DNA of 64,000 nt from Nonomuraea typhae (GTDB lineage Bacteria > Actinomycetota > Actinomycetes > Streptosporangiales > Streptosporangiaceae). Shown here in pieces: positions 16,410 through 24,882 of this stretch. The notes beneath the pieces are model-generated. The model did no database searches. It had not been told where the DNA came from and was given only the letters and a program-made list of their open reading frames with translations. The stretch is taken from assembly GCF_009760925.1 (NCBI RefSeq), contig NZ_VRLV01000002.1, positions 1,171,092 to 1,235,091 of the forward strand, written 5' to 3'. The position numbers and the translations under genes were made by a program. Numbering within the stretch: the stretch's first letter is position 1; each line of letters starts with the position of its first letter.

Positions 16410-17161
16410 CCCGCCAGGTACTCCGCCCAGGTGATCTTCCCGGACGGCCGGGCGGCGGTGGTGAGGTACCCGGCCCGGAAGGCGCGTCCCAGCTTGCCCG
16501 GCACCCGCACCCGCAGCACCGGCCGCCGACCCCGGGCACGCTGCCAGGCCGCCAGCGCCCCGCCCAGGTCGAGCACCTCGGGCCCGCCGTACTCCAGGAC
16601 GTCCAGCGCGGGCCCTTCGGAGACCCGCGCGGCCAGTTCACCCGCCACGTCGCGCACGTCCACCGGCTGGGCGGTGATCCCGGCGTCGGCGACCAGGAAG
16701 CCGGAGCGCGCCACCCCCTTCAGCGCCTGGTCGACGAACTCGTGGAACTGCGTCACCCGCAGGATCGTCCAGGGCACGCGACCGGCCCGGACCAGGTCTT
16801 CGGCGGCCAGCTTGGTCGCGAAGTATCCCCACGGGATCCGGTCCACGCCGACGATCGAGGTGTAGACGAGATGCCGCACCCCCGCCTCCCGCGCGGCGGC
16901 CAGCAGGCGGCTCGTGCCCTTCAGTTCGACCTCACGGGTATAGCGGCCCCGGTAAGGGGCAGAGGCCAGGTGCAGGATCGTGTCCGCCCCGGTCACGGCC
17001 GCGGCCAGCCCGTCGCCCGTGGTGAGGTCGGCGACCATCCACTCGACGTCGCCGCCCGAGCGGGGGCTCCGGCTGATCGCGCGCACCTCGGCGCCGGCCA
17101 GCCCGGCGAGTACGGCCCGGCCGAGGCGGCCACTTGCTCCGGTTACCACGATTCTCGTCAT
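16406..17161 (-). CDS. NAD(P)-binding Rossmann protein, atypical SDR / NmrA-like
   Basis: The 251-aa protein begins TRIVVTGASGRLGRAVL, the GxxGxxG dinucleotide site. DLTTGD and HLASAPYRG follow the expected beta-alpha pattern, and a YFATKLAAEDLV segment holds a YxxxK-like pair. The C-terminal half is typical of NmrA/complex I assembly-like extended SDRs. The start is set by GGATGG before the ATG at 17161. The substrate is unknown. It is divergent from the small membrane-protein gene at 17236. Confidence 0.85.
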   Translation of the reverse strand: MTRIVVTGASGRLGRAVLAGLAGAEVRAISRSPRSGGDVEWMVADLTTGDGLAAAVTGADTILHLASAPYRGRYTREVELKGTSRLLAAAREAGVRHLVYTSIVGVDRIPWGYFATKLAAEDLVRAGRVPWTILRVTQFHEFVDQALKGVARSGFLVADAGITAQPVDVRDVAGELAARVSEGPALDVLEYGGPEVLDLGGALAAWQRARGRRPVLRVRVPGKLGRAFRAGYLTTAARPSGKITWAEYLAG

Positions 17162-17235
17162 GCCATCCAGACGAGGCACCCTCGGCAAATGTGACAATGG
17201 CAGGAAATATCATCAGCGTGACTCTCGGGGAGATC

Positions 17236-17592
17236 ATGACTCCACCACAGCAGGGCCCGCAGCATCCCGACCCCGACCAGACCGTGCGTCACCGCTGGCC
17301 GACCCCGCAGTCCCCGACGGGGCCGCGGACCTGGCCGCCGCAGCAACAGCCCGGCCCGCGGCCCCAGGCGCCTCCGCCGCAGCCGCCCCACGGGCAGGAC
17401 GACCTGGACAACCTCGGCATCGGCACCGTGCGCCTGCCGTACACGCCCGACATGTTCCCCGACGTGGAGCAGTACGAGGCCAAGCCCCCGCGGTCGGCCT
17501 GGTGGTGGGTGATCGTGGCGGGCGGGCTCGTGCTGCTGGTCGCGGCGCTGGCGATCGGCGTGGTGCTCTGGGTCCGGAGCAGCGGCCTCTAG
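17236..17592 (+). CDS. Proline-rich single-pass membrane protein, hypothetical
   Basis: The protein is 118 aa. The first 70 residues are Pro/Gln-rich and disordered, an acidic stretch DDLDNLGIGTVRLPYTPDM follows, and one C-terminal membrane helix (WWWVIVAGGLVLLVAALAIG) ends at the carboxyl terminus. This is a tail-anchored layout with the proline-rich part in the cytoplasm. GGGGAG precedes the ATG at 17236; an upstream ATG at 17197 is possible. It overlaps the convergent gene at 17589 by 4 bases. Confidence 0.65.
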   Translation: MTPPQQGPQHPDPDQTVRHRWPTPQSPTGPRTWPPQQQPGPRPQAPPPQPPHGQDDLDNLGIGTVRLPYTPDMFPDVEQYEAKPPRSAWWWVIVAGGLVLLVAALAIGVVLWVRSSGL

Positions 17593-18038
17593 GCCCTGGT
17601 CAGCTCCATGATCCAGTTGGTCTCCCAGGTCTGCTCCCCGTCGACCGAGAACGCCTGCTCCCAGCGCGCCTCGTCGTCGCCGATCCGCGTCCAGATGAAA
17701 CGGCAGCGGACCGGCGTCCCCTCGTGCTGGTCGTCGCCGTAGAACTCACCCCGGTCGCCCTGCCAGGTGCCGCGCATCGGCGGGTCGAGGCGCCCGGTCC
17801 TGCTGTCGGCCCAGTAGATGGACCATTCCCCGCGTTCCCGGTCGAACAGCCGGAGCGTCAGCCCCGTGAAACCCTTGACGGGGAAGTCGACCTCGTCGAA
17901 GTGCGCCCCGCCGGAGAAGTGACTGCTGGCGAACGTCCGGCCGGGGAACTCCTCCCACTCGTCGCTGCCCGCGAGCCGCTTGACGAGACGGCGGTTGCGG
18001 ACGTTCCAGGCGCCGGTGAAGAAAGCGAAATCGTTCAT
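17589..18038 (-). CDS. DUF1579-like small cytoplasmic protein
   Basis: The 149-aa protein begins MNDFAFFTGAWNVRNRRLVK, which fits the FxGxW(n)V start of DUF1579-type beta-barrel proteins (lipocalin/FABP-like folds). Repeated aromatic strands follow (GEWSIYWADSRTG, RCRFIWTRIG, ARWEQAFSVDG). The role is unknown. It is divergent from the WYL regulator at 18085, with the perfect palindrome 18061-18083 in the 46-base gap, so it is the prime candidate target of that regulator. Confidence 0.65.
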   Translation of the reverse strand: MNDFAFFTGAWNVRNRRLVKRLAGSDEWEEFPGRTFASSHFSGGAHFDEVDFPVKGFTGLTLRLFDRERGEWSIYWADSRTGRLDPPMRGTWQGDRGEFYGDDQHEGTPVRCRFIWTRIGDDEARWEQAFSVDGEQTWETNWIMELTRA

Positions 18039-18060
18039 GGCCCGGGACGCTATGGCCCCC

Positions 18061-18083
18061 TCACTGACACCTATTGTCAGTGA
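18061..18083. promoter_or_regulatory. Palindromic operator between DUF1579-like gene and WYL regulator
   Basis: TCACTGACA (18061-18069) and TGTCAGTGA (18075-18083) are perfect 9-bp arms around CCTAT. The right arm ends one base before the ATG of the WYL gene, so the site must overlap its promoter or mRNA start. A shared operator for both divergent genes is inferred. Confidence 0.7.
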
Positions 18084-18084
18084 C

Positions 18085-19053
18085 ATGCGTGCTTCCCGGC
18101 TGATGTCGATCCTGCTGCTCCTGCAGACGCGCGGGCGCATGACCGCGCAGGAGCTCGCCGAGCGTCTCGAGGTCTCCGTGCGCACGATCTACCGCGACGT
18201 GGAGTCCCTGCACGCCGCGGGCATCCCCTTGTACGGCGACGCCGGCACCAACGGCGGCTACCAGCTCCTCGACGGCTACCGCACCCGGCTGACCGGCCTG
18301 ACCACCGACGAGGCCGAATCGCTCTTCCTGGCCGGGCTCCCGGGGCCGGCCGCCGAGCTCGGCCTGGGCGCGGTGGTCACGGCGGCGCAGCTCAAGCTCA
18401 TGGCGGCGCTCCCCGTCGAGCTGCGCGACCGGGCCGGCCGCGTGCGCGAACGTTTCCATCTGGACGCGCCCGCCTGGTACCGCGAGCGTGACCCGCTGCC
18501 GTTCCTGCCCGCCGTGGCCGACGCCGTCTGGCGCGACCGGGTGCTCGACGTGCGGTACAAGAGCTGGAAAGGCGAGGTGACCCGGCGGCTGGAGCCGTAC
18601 GGGCTGGTCGTGAAGGCGGGCCGCTGGTATCTCGTGGCCCGCTGCGGGGAGAGCGTGCGCACCTACCGGGTCTGGCAGATCCTCGACCTGGCCGTGCTGG
18701 AGGAGGAGTTCGCCCGGCCGGAGGGCTTCGACCTGGCCGCCCACTGGCAGGAGTACCTCACCGAGTTCGAGGCGCGCCTGCGCCGCGGGGAGGCGGTGGT
18801 ACGGCTGACGCCGCGCGGGCTGGAGCGGCTGCGGGACCTGATGACGCCCGGCGTGGCCGGGGCGGCCGAGCGGACCGCACAGCCGTTGCCGGACGGCCGC
18901 AGCGAGGTGACGCTGCCGATCGAGTCGGTGGAGCACGCGCTGGGCGAGTTCCTGCGCCTCGGAGGCGACGCCGAGGTCCGCTCGCCGCCGGAGTTGCGCC
19001 GGCGCATGGTGGAAACCCTGGAGGAGCTGACTGCCCGCTATCGCGAGGATTGA
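18085..19053 (+). CDS. WYL-domain (DeoR-like HTH) transcriptional regulator
   Basis: The protein is 322 aa. The N-terminal winged helix (residues 1-60) contains MTAQELAERLEVSVRTIYRD. The WYL domain (about 130-220) contains the nucleic-acid or ligand-sensing loop, with GRWYLVARCGESVRTYR. The WCX extension (about 230-320) contains DAEVRSPPELRRRM. Members repress stress, DNA-damage or defence genes. No Shine-Dalgarno sequence is visible and the operator abuts the ATG, so the message may be leaderless. The TGT-like gene follows 37 bases later in the same direction. Confidence 0.93.
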   Translation: MRASRLMSILLLLQTRGRMTAQELAERLEVSVRTIYRDVESLHAAGIPLYGDAGTNGGYQLLDGYRTRLTGLTTDEAESLFLAGLPGPAAELGLGAVVTAAQLKLMAALPVELRDRAGRVRERFHLDAPAWYRERDPLPFLPAVADAVWRDRVLDVRYKSWKGEVTRRLEPYGLVVKAGRWYLVARCGESVRTYRVWQILDLAVLEEEFARPEGFDLAAHWQEYLTEFEARLRRGEAVVRLTPRGLERLRDLMTPGVAGAAERTAQPLPDGRSEVTLPIESVEHALGEFLRLGGDAEVRSPPELRRRMVETLEELTARYRED

Positions 19054-19090
19054 GGGGGTATGAGGCTTATAGCCCTGCGAGGAGCCTCCC

Positions 19091-20065
19091 ATGGACCTCC
19101 ACGACCGCCTCCACGACCGGCTGCTCGTCCAGCTGTCCACCCGCGACGTCTACGACGCCCGCGTGCTCGGCGGTCAGCCGCAGTCGGGGCTGGTCTTCAC
19201 CGGGCAGGCGGCGCACGACGCGGTCAGGATGGTCCGCCGCCAGGGCTACGCCGGCCCGGTGCTCGCCGACCGCCGCCGTTACGCCGGCTCCGGCCGGGTC
19301 AGCGGTACGGCGGGCCTGTCCGCCCACTGGATCGCCGACCAGGTCGAGGCCAGGGTGACGATCCCGCTGACCGACTCCGGCTACATCGGCAGGAACGACA
19401 CCCGGGCGCTGCGCACGATCCTCGACCAGGCGAGCCGGTGGGACGAGGTCGTGGCGGTGCTCCCCCTGCACGCCGACTGGCTGGGGCCGGATCTGCCCGC
19501 GCTCACCGCGGCGATCGCCGGCTACGGCGGGCCGGTCGCCCTGGTGGCCGAGGACGCCGCCGCCGGCGCCCGGCCGGAGGCGTTCCGGCTGGGGCTGCCG
19601 CTGCTGTCGGCGGGCGCCGAGGCGCTGGGCGCGCTGGCACACGGGGCGCCCTGGGCGGCGGTCGGCGTCCGGGAGGTGCTGCGCCACCTGTACCCCGAAC
19701 ACCCGGAGCCGCCGCCGGTTCGCGGCGGCTGGCGGCGCGGCGGGGCCAGGAACGCGCTGGTGCCGGAGCGGCTGGCGTTCGTCCCGGTGGAGCGGCTGCC
19801 GGAGGACCCCTGCCCGTGCGCCACCTGTCACGGCCGGCCGTTACGCCGCCTGGCCGGGGCGGGCGAGCTGGAGGTCAACACCCACAACGTCACCGTCCTG
19901 CACCGGCTGCACGCCCGGATGTCGCGGGCGCAGCATCGAGCGCGCTGGTGGGAGGAGCGGCTACACGCCCCGCCGCATCACGTGGAAGCGGCGGGTGACC
20001 GCGTAGCCCGCCCTGGTGTACAGGCGGGCGGCGGGGCCGGTCTCGCCGGTCCAGAGGAACCATGA
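19091..20065 (+). CDS. TGT-like zinc-motif protein of unknown function
   Basis: The protein is 324 aa. Alternating beta and helix segments with loops such as GYAGPVLADRR and VVAVLPLHADWL suggest a TIM barrel. Near residue 240 there is CPCATCHG, followed by EVNTHNVTVLHRLHARM. That CxCxxC-then-His layout resembles the zinc site of tRNA-guanine transglycosylase and its paralogues; the assignment is by eye only. Its last 105 bases run antisense over the 3' end of the GNAT gene, so the final 30 or so residues may be non-functional tail. It follows a WYL regulator, probably as an operon. Confidence 0.6.
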   Translation: MDLHDRLHDRLLVQLSTRDVYDARVLGGQPQSGLVFTGQAAHDAVRMVRRQGYAGPVLADRRRYAGSGRVSGTAGLSAHWIADQVEARVTIPLTDSGYIGRNDTRALRTILDQASRWDEVVAVLPLHADWLGPDLPALTAAIAGYGGPVALVAEDAAAGARPEAFRLGLPLLSAGAEALGALAHGAPWAAVGVREVLRHLYPEHPEPPPVRGGWRRGGARNALVPERLAFVPVERLPEDPCPCATCHGRPLRRLAGAGELEVNTHNVTVLHRLHARMSRAQHRARWWEERLHAPPHHVEAAGDRVARPGVQAGGGAGLAGPEEP

Positions 20066-20902
20066 GGAGTGCAGGCCCTCGGCGCGCATGGCGGTCATGG
20101 TGAGGTGGAGGAGAATCGTGCCGAGACCGGTGCCGCGCTCGCCCGGGTCCACGCCGAAGGGGCCGAAGCGCTCGGGTATGCCGCGGTAGGCGGCGTAGGC
20201 GGAGAACCCCACCACCTTGTCCCGAAATTTCGCGATAAGGATGCGTTCGGGGGAGGTGTGGTGACGGATGGCCTCGCCCCAGTCGGGGTTGAAGGCGTCG
20301 GCCGCGAAGCGGATCAGCTCGGGCAGTTCGCCGTCCGAGGGGCGGCGGAAGCCGTACCCCTCGCTCTCGCGCTTCTCGCGCAGGACGTGCACGTCGGGCG
20401 GGCAGGCGTAACCCACGAGCGTGCGATCCATCGCGACCGGCGAGTACAACGCGGTGAAGCCCACCTTCTCCAGCAGCGCGAACCCGGCGGGGTAGAGCTC
20501 GGCGTCGGCGCCCGGCAGCACGTAGTTGGGCGTGTAGGAGGCGAAGTCCACCCGGGTGCGGCCGTGCCCGCGCAGGAAGGCCAGGGCCTCACCCAGCAGC
20601 CGCCGCCCGAGCCCGGAGCCGCGGTGGCCGGGTGCCACGAAGAAGAACGGGATCCACCCGCTCTCCGGCTCCAGTCCGGTGCCCGGCGCGAGCGGGGTCA
20701 GGCGGCGCACCGCGTAGGCGCAGCCGACCACCCGGCCGCCGGCCACGGCCACGCGCAGCCCCTCGGGGTCGAAGTTGGGGTCGAGCAGGACGCTGTCACG
20801 CAACCAGGCCGGGGTCGTGGGGTCGGCGGGGAGGCTGAGGTTCCAGCAGTCGATCAGCGAGGGCACATCTGCCGCGGCGAACGCGCGGATGGTCACCGGC
20901 AT
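19961..20902 (-). CDS. Tandem GNAT-domain acetyltransferase
   Basis: The protein is about 313 aa from ATG 20902 (ATG 20914 is also in frame). The first GNAT domain has the acetyl-CoA loop APGHRGSGLGRRLL (about 90-103). The second has DPGERGTGLGTILL (about 250-263) and the closing LYTRAGYAVTRRF. Two complete domains in one chain resemble mycothiol synthase-like architecture, but the diagnostic MshD residues could not be verified. The substrate is unknown. Its 3' end overlaps the TGT-like gene by 105 bases. Confidence 0.88.
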   Translation of the reverse strand: MPVTIRAFAAADVPSLIDCWNLSLPADPTTPAWLRDSVLLDPNFDPEGLRVAVAGGRVVGCAYAVRRLTPLAPGTGLEPESGWIPFFFVAPGHRGSGLGRRLLGEALAFLRGHGRTRVDFASYTPNYVLPGADAELYPAGFALLEKVGFTALYSPVAMDRTLVGYACPPDVHVLREKRESEGYGFRRPSDGELPELIRFAADAFNPDWGEAIRHHTSPERILIAKFRDKVVGFSAYAAYRGIPERFGPFGVDPGERGTGLGTILLHLTMTAMRAEGLHSSWFLWTGETGPAARLYTRAGYAVTRRFHVMRRGV

Positions 20903-20974
20903 GCGCACGAGCATTCCGGCCGGCCCATGCGCGCGTCAAGATGATTTTCACCACGGCGGCTAGATTAGAAATTT

Positions 20975-20988
20975 TCTTTCATGAAAGA
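20975..20988. promoter_or_regulatory. AT-rich palindrome in divergent promoter region
   Basis: TCTTTC-AT-GAAAGA is a perfect palindrome inside the only markedly AT-rich stretch (20960-20990) between the GNAT gene and the gene at 21038. It could be an operator or part of a promoter. No binding protein can be named. Confidence 0.4.
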
Positions 20989-21037
20989 TCCGCATGACGG
21001 CCTGCAATCGGCTGCGCATCGTGCGTAACGTCTATGT

Positions 21038-21910
21038 ATGGACCCATCCCCTCTTTCAGGCATTGCCTACACCGATCAGGAGGTCCGTCTCTGGCGCTGG
21101 ATCGAGTCCCCCCGTGACGCCGAGATCCGCGCCGTCCTCGACAAGGGCCTCGACCCCGGCAGGCTCAGCATGGACGAGCTCTACCTGCTGATCTCCTTCA
21201 CCCGGCGCTGCGCGCTCGCCGCCGCCCGCACCGGCGACCCCGCTCCGATCCGGTACGGCTACGCCGCGCTGGCCGCCCTCGACCAGGAGCGTATGGACCG
21301 GCGCGACGTGATCTGGGCCGGAGCCGTCCTCACCTGGGCCGCCCAGCGGCTCGGCCTGGACGCCGCCGCCCTGGCCGCCACGGCGACCGCGCAGCTGAGC
21401 CGGGACGCGGCCGCGCTGATCGTCGGCACCACCGGCACCCGGGTGGATCTGTCCGGCGACTGGGGCTTCATCCCGCGGGAGACGCCGGACGGGCTGGTCC
21501 TGTTCGGCACCGAGCACGCCTACTTCGCCCCGGAGAGCGACCTCACGGCGATGACCGTCGCCCTGGCCGACGAGATCGAGCGCGCCGGCTACCGGATCAC
21601 CAGCCTCACGCTCGGCTCCGAGTTCCCGACCGTCTGGGTCGGCGGCCGCACCCGCCTGACCAGGGGGCTGACCGGCTGCACCGACCTGCACGCCGACCAG
21701 GACGACATCCGGGACGGGTTACTGGTCTTCCTTCTCGAGGCCCCTCGCGCCTCCCGGGCGGCGGCGATCGCCGCGGCCGCGACGGCCAACGAGCACGTGC
21801 TCGCGCTGGCCTCGGGGAAGGTGGCCGCGGTCCTCAGCCTCATGCCGGGGCACACCCTCCCCCCGATCCATTTCGAGCCCATGATCCGCCGGATTCTCGC
21901 CCAGGCGTGA
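21038..21910 (+). CDS. Hypothetical cytoplasmic protein
   Basis: The protein is 290 aa and no family is recognised. It is helix-rich in the first half (WRWIESPRDAEIRAVLDKG, LYLLISFTRRCALAAARTG), which resembles short alpha-alpha repeats. A mixed part follows, with GDWGFIPRETPDGLVLFG and FPTVWVGGRTRLTRG. The C-terminal helix is alanine-rich. No signal peptide or membrane segment is seen. The 3' end overlaps the convergent MerR gene by 71 bases. Confidence 0.7.
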   Translation: MDPSPLSGIAYTDQEVRLWRWIESPRDAEIRAVLDKGLDPGRLSMDELYLLISFTRRCALAAARTGDPAPIRYGYAALAALDQERMDRRDVIWAGAVLTWAAQRLGLDAAALAATATAQLSRDAAALIVGTTGTRVDLSGDWGFIPRETPDGLVLFGTEHAYFAPESDLTAMTVALADEIERAGYRITSLTLGSEFPTVWVGGRTRLTRGLTGCTDLHADQDDIRDGLLVFLLEAPRASRAAAIAAAATANEHVLALASGKVAAVLSLMPGHTLPPIHFEPMIRRILAQA

Positions 21911-22805
21911 CCGAGACCTCGAGCCCGTCGAGGATCCACGTGTGGAGGTCGCCCAGCGTGGCCCGCTCGCCGGTGATCTCGCGCAGCAGCCGCCAGTAGC
22001 GCCGCATGCGCGGGTCGCGGTCCATCGCCACGCGGCCGAGCAGGTCCCGGCGGAACGCCTGACTGTCCTGGACCCTCCGGGCGCCGGCCTGCGCGGCGAC
22101 GAACGTGTCGAGCGCCAGGCTGGGCCCCGGGGGCTCCCCGGCCAGCACCGGCGCCTCGGCCTGCAGCCAGGCCTCCACGGTCGCGGCCATCAGATCGCGC
22201 CCGGCGTGGATCCTGCCCGCGTCCGCCAGCGTCTGCGCCTGCCGTAGCCGGAGAAGGGAGCGGTCGGTGGCCACCGACACCAGCTCGGCGTAGGCGACGA
22301 CCTGCGTCGGCGTCGGGTCGGCGGGCGGCTCGGGCGCGGTCATCGACAGGAAGGCGCAGCGCTCCTGGTCCGGCCAGGTGCCTATCTGCCACTTCCAGAA
22401 GCCGACGAGGGCGTCGTGGGCCGCGCCGCGGTCGGTGACCGCCGCCACCAGGTCCAGCCGGGCCGCCCGCGCGGCCGGGCCCGCCTCCTCCACCGCCCGC
22501 AGCGAGGCGTGCCGCCAGGCCAGCGTGGCCAACTCGACGTCCAGCGCGGCACGCTCGGCCGCCACCGCCTCGGCGACGGAACGCTCCCCCGCGAGCACCG
22601 CCTCGATCGCTGTCAGCCCGAACCCGAGCCCGCGCAGCCGCCTGACCAGTGTGAGCCGCTCGACCGCGCCCGGCTCGAACCGGCGATGCCCGCCGGGGCT
22701 CCGCCGCGAATCCAGCAGCCCCGCGTCGCAGTAGAAGCGGATCGTGCGGACGGAAAGACCGGTGAGCCGGGCGAGATCACCGATGCCGAGTGTGTTCTGC
22801 GTCAC
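21840..22805 (-). CDS. MerR-family transcriptional regulator
   Basis: The protein is 321 aa from the GTG at 22805. The MerR HTH is GIGDLARLTGLSVRTIRFYCDAGLL (residues 6-30), followed by the wing RSPGGHRRFEPGAVERL and the dimerisation helix. The remaining 200 residues are a helical effector domain of unknown ligand. It is divergent from the maleylpyruvate isomerase-like gene at 22850, and the 44-base gap contains a textbook MerR-type promoter with dyad (22812-22843), so that gene is its probable target. Confidence 0.9.
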   Translation of the reverse strand: MTQNTLGIGDLARLTGLSVRTIRFYCDAGLLDSRRSPGGHRRFEPGAVERLTLVRRLRGLGFGLTAIEAVLAGERSVAEAVAAERAALDVELATLAWRHASLRAVEEAGPAARAARLDLVAAVTDRGAAHDALVGFWKWQIGTWPDQERCAFLSMTAPEPPADPTPTQVVAYAELVSVATDRSLLRLRQAQTLADAGRIHAGRDLMAATVEAWLQAEAPVLAGEPPGPSLALDTFVAAQAGARRVQDSQAFRRDLLGRVAMDRDPRMRRYWRLLREITGERATLGDLHTWILDGLEVSVTPGRESGGSWARNGSGGGCAPA

Positions 22806-22811
22806 AATGAC

Positions 22812-22843
22812 TTGAACCTCCACCCCACTGGAGATCGTACGGT
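22812..22843 (+). promoter_or_regulatory. MerR-type promoter with central dyad and probable leaderless start
   Basis: The -35 is TTGAAC (22812-22817) and the -10 is TACGGT (22838-22843), separated by 20 bp, the overlong spacer typical of MerR-controlled promoters. The dyad CTCCA-N6-TGGAG (22818-22833) sits in the spacer. Transcription should start about 6-7 bases after the -10, at or next to the ATG at 22850, which would make the message leaderless. Confidence 0.7.
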
Positions 22844-22849
22844 CCTTCC

Positions 22850-23584
22850 ATGAAATCACCTGACCAGTGGCTCACCGGCGCGCTTTTGAGCCAGACCGCC
22901 GCCTTCGCCCAGACGGTCACCGGCGCCGACCCCGCGGCGAAGGTCCCGACCTGCCCGGAATGGCAGCTACGCGATCTGGTCGCCCACATCGGCCAGGCGC
23001 CGCGCTGGGCCGCCTCGATCCTGCGCAACGGACCGCCGGACGCCCTGCCCGACCCCAGGGCCGAGGACGCCGGCCCGCCGGAGTCCTGGCCCGCCTGGCT
23101 GGAGGCCGGCGCCCGGGAGCTCGTCGACGCCGCCACTGTCCCCGACACCGAGGTCTGGACCTTCCTCGGCCCCGGGCCCGCCCGCTTCTGGGTCCGCCGG
23201 ATCCTCTGCGACCTGGCCATACACCGCTTCGACGCCGCCTACACCGTGGGCCTGCCCTGCGCGCTCCCCCAGGACCTGGCCGCCGAGACCATCACCGAGG
23301 GCCTGACCCTGCTCCGCTCCCCGATCCCCCGCTTCGAGGGCCTGCGCGGCACCGGCCAGACCATCCGCCTGAACCCCACGGAACGCGACCTGACGGGCTG
23401 GCTCGTCACCCGCGCGCCCGACGGCGTCACCTGGGAGCCCGCCTCGACCGGCGGCGACCTGGTGATCACGGGCCGGGTCCAGGACCTCGTTCTGGTGCTC
23501 ACCGGCCGCATCCCCGCCACCGCCGTCGACCTGCACGGCGACGGGGACCTGCTGGATCACTGGCTGGCCAACGCCACGCTCTGA
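22850..23584 (+). CDS. Mycothiol-dependent maleylpyruvate isomerase-family protein
   Basis: The 244-aa protein has the DinB/MDMPI N-terminal domain with VPTCPEWQLRDLVAHIGQ (residues 32-49, carrying the first metal-ligand His), and a second His in CDLAIHRFDA near residue 126. The C-terminal part is an SCP2-like domain ending DGDLLDHWL. Family members are metal- and mycothiol-dependent enzymes, or mycothiol S-transferases of unknown substrate. It is probably controlled by the divergent MerR regulator through the promoter 22812-22843. Confidence 0.88.
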   Translation: MKSPDQWLTGALLSQTAAFAQTVTGADPAAKVPTCPEWQLRDLVAHIGQAPRWAASILRNGPPDALPDPRAEDAGPPESWPAWLEAGARELVDAATVPDTEVWTFLGPGPARFWVRRILCDLAIHRFDAAYTVGLPCALPQDLAAETITEGLTLLRSPIPRFEGLRGTGQTIRLNPTERDLTGWLVTRAPDGVTWEPASTGGDLVITGRVQDLVLVLTGRIPATAVDLHGDGDLLDHWLANATL

Positions 23585-23589
23585 CCGTT

Positions 23590-24324
23590 CTAACCGCGCC
23601 CGACGTACGGCATGGCCGTCGCCATCACGGTCATGAACTGCACGTTCGCCTCCGGCGGCAGGCTCGCCATGTACAGGACGGCGCCGACCACGTGCTCGAC
23701 GTCCATGCGTGGCTCGGGGGCCGTCGTCCCGTCGGCCTGCAGCACGCCCTCGGCCATGACCGCCGTCATGTCGGTGGCCGCGTTGCCGATGTCGATCTGC
23801 GAGCAGGCGATGCCGAACTGCCTGCCGTCCAGGGAGAGCGCCTTGGTGAGGCCGGTGATGGCGTGCTTGGTCGCGGTGTACGGCGCGCTGAACGGCCTCG
23901 GGGCGTGAGCCGAGATCGACCCGTTGTTGATGATCCGCCCGCCGCCCTGGCCGCGCATGATCCGGAACGCCTCCCTGGCGCACAGGAAGGAGCCGGTGAG
24001 GTTGGTGTCCACGGCCGTACGCCACTGCTCGACGTCCAACTCGTCGACGGGGACCGGTGGCGTACCCGTGCCCGCGTTGTTGAACAGCACGTCCACCCTG
24101 CCGAAGCGCTCCACCGCCGCCGCGAACAACGCCGCGACGGAGCCCGGATCGCGCACGTCCGCGGGCACGACCAGCCACCCGTCGTCCTGCGGCGTGGCGG
24201 TCTCGCGCAGCGGCTCCTCCCGGCGCCCCGCGGCCACCACCCGGTATCCGGCCGCCCGCATCCCTCTGGCCACCGCCCGCCCGATCCCCGAGCCCGCCCC
24301 TGTGACCACCGCAACCTTGGACAT
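23590..24324 (-). CDS. Classical short-chain dehydrogenase/reductase
   Basis: The protein is 244 aa from ATG 24324 (an in-frame ATG at 24333 adds MAA). It has cofactor motif VTGAGSGIG (residues 7-15), VLFNNAGTG, the catalytic Ser in NNGSISAH, and the YTATK active-site pair (YxxxK). RREE after the second strand suggests NADP preference. It reads convergently to the isomerase-like gene with 5 bases between the stops. The substrate is unknown. Confidence 0.92.
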   Translation of the reverse strand: MSKVAVVTGAGSGIGRAVARGMRAAGYRVVAAGRREEPLRETATPQDDGWLVVPADVRDPGSVAALFAAAVERFGRVDVLFNNAGTGTPPVPVDELDVEQWRTAVDTNLTGSFLCAREAFRIMRGQGGGRIINNGSISAHAPRPFSAPYTATKHAITGLTKALSLDGRQFGIACSQIDIGNAATDMTAVMAEGVLQADGTTAPEPRMDVEHVVGAVLYMASLPPEANVQFMTVMATAMPYVGRG

Positions 24325-24366
24325 TGCCGCCATGCCGGGCAAACTACCAGCGGAGGTCTTGACGCA

Positions 24367-24867
24367 ATGAACTGGGATGACTACCTCTATGCACAGCACC
24401 CGCCCGAGCGGCTGTTCGGGTGGGCGCGCAGCCTGACCGCCTTTCACTTCTGCCGCGCGTACGGCGGGCACAACAACGACGGCGACCACCTGCTGGCCGC
24501 GCTCCGCCTGACCGGCGACCCGGCCGAGCTCCTCGAAGCACTCGGCCTGACGGTCACGACCATCCCGCCCGGTACGGCACTGCCCGTCGCCGGCCGGCCG
24601 TACCCACCCGAGGAACTCGCCCGCTTCCCCACCCCGATCCCCGGCCACCCGCACCTGGACCAGCCCGGCTGGGTCACGCTGGCAGTCCACCCCGCGTTCG
24701 TGTGGGTGTATGCGGACCGGCTCACGATCAGCGTGGCCGACGGCTACGACGTGACCGAGGAGTCGGTGGGCGCCGCCCTCGCCATCGAGAAGCTCCTGAT
24801 CCCGCTCGGCGACCGGGTCATCGACCCGCCCCAGAACGACCGGAACTGCATCTGCACCCACCGCTGA
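24367..24867 (+). CDS. Hypothetical protein, 166 aa
   Basis: No family is recognised. The sequence begins [20 protein letters not shown], has a histidine-rich centre ([17 protein letters not shown]) and ends with two cysteines (NRNCICTHR is the approximate tail, read as [10 protein letters not shown]). No membrane segment is seen. It is divergent from the SDR gene with a 42-base gap, so the two may share regulation. Composition and codon use match the surroundings. Confidence 0.6.
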   Translation: MNWDDYLYAQHPPERLFGWARSLTAFHFCRAYGGHNNDGDHLLAALRLTGDPAELLEALGLTVTTIPPGTALPVAGRPYPPEELARFPTPIPGHPHLDQPGWVTLAVHPAFVWVYADRLTISVADGYDVTEESVGAALAIEKLLIPLGDRVIDPPQNDRNCICTHR

Positions 24868-24882
24868 CCGGGCCCGCGGGGG

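Noticed and set aside
22867..24867. A 666-codon plus-strand open frame
   Set aside because: It runs through the isomerase-like gene in another frame and antisense to the SDR gene, with the Arg/Pro/His-rich composition typical of GC-rich shadow frames.
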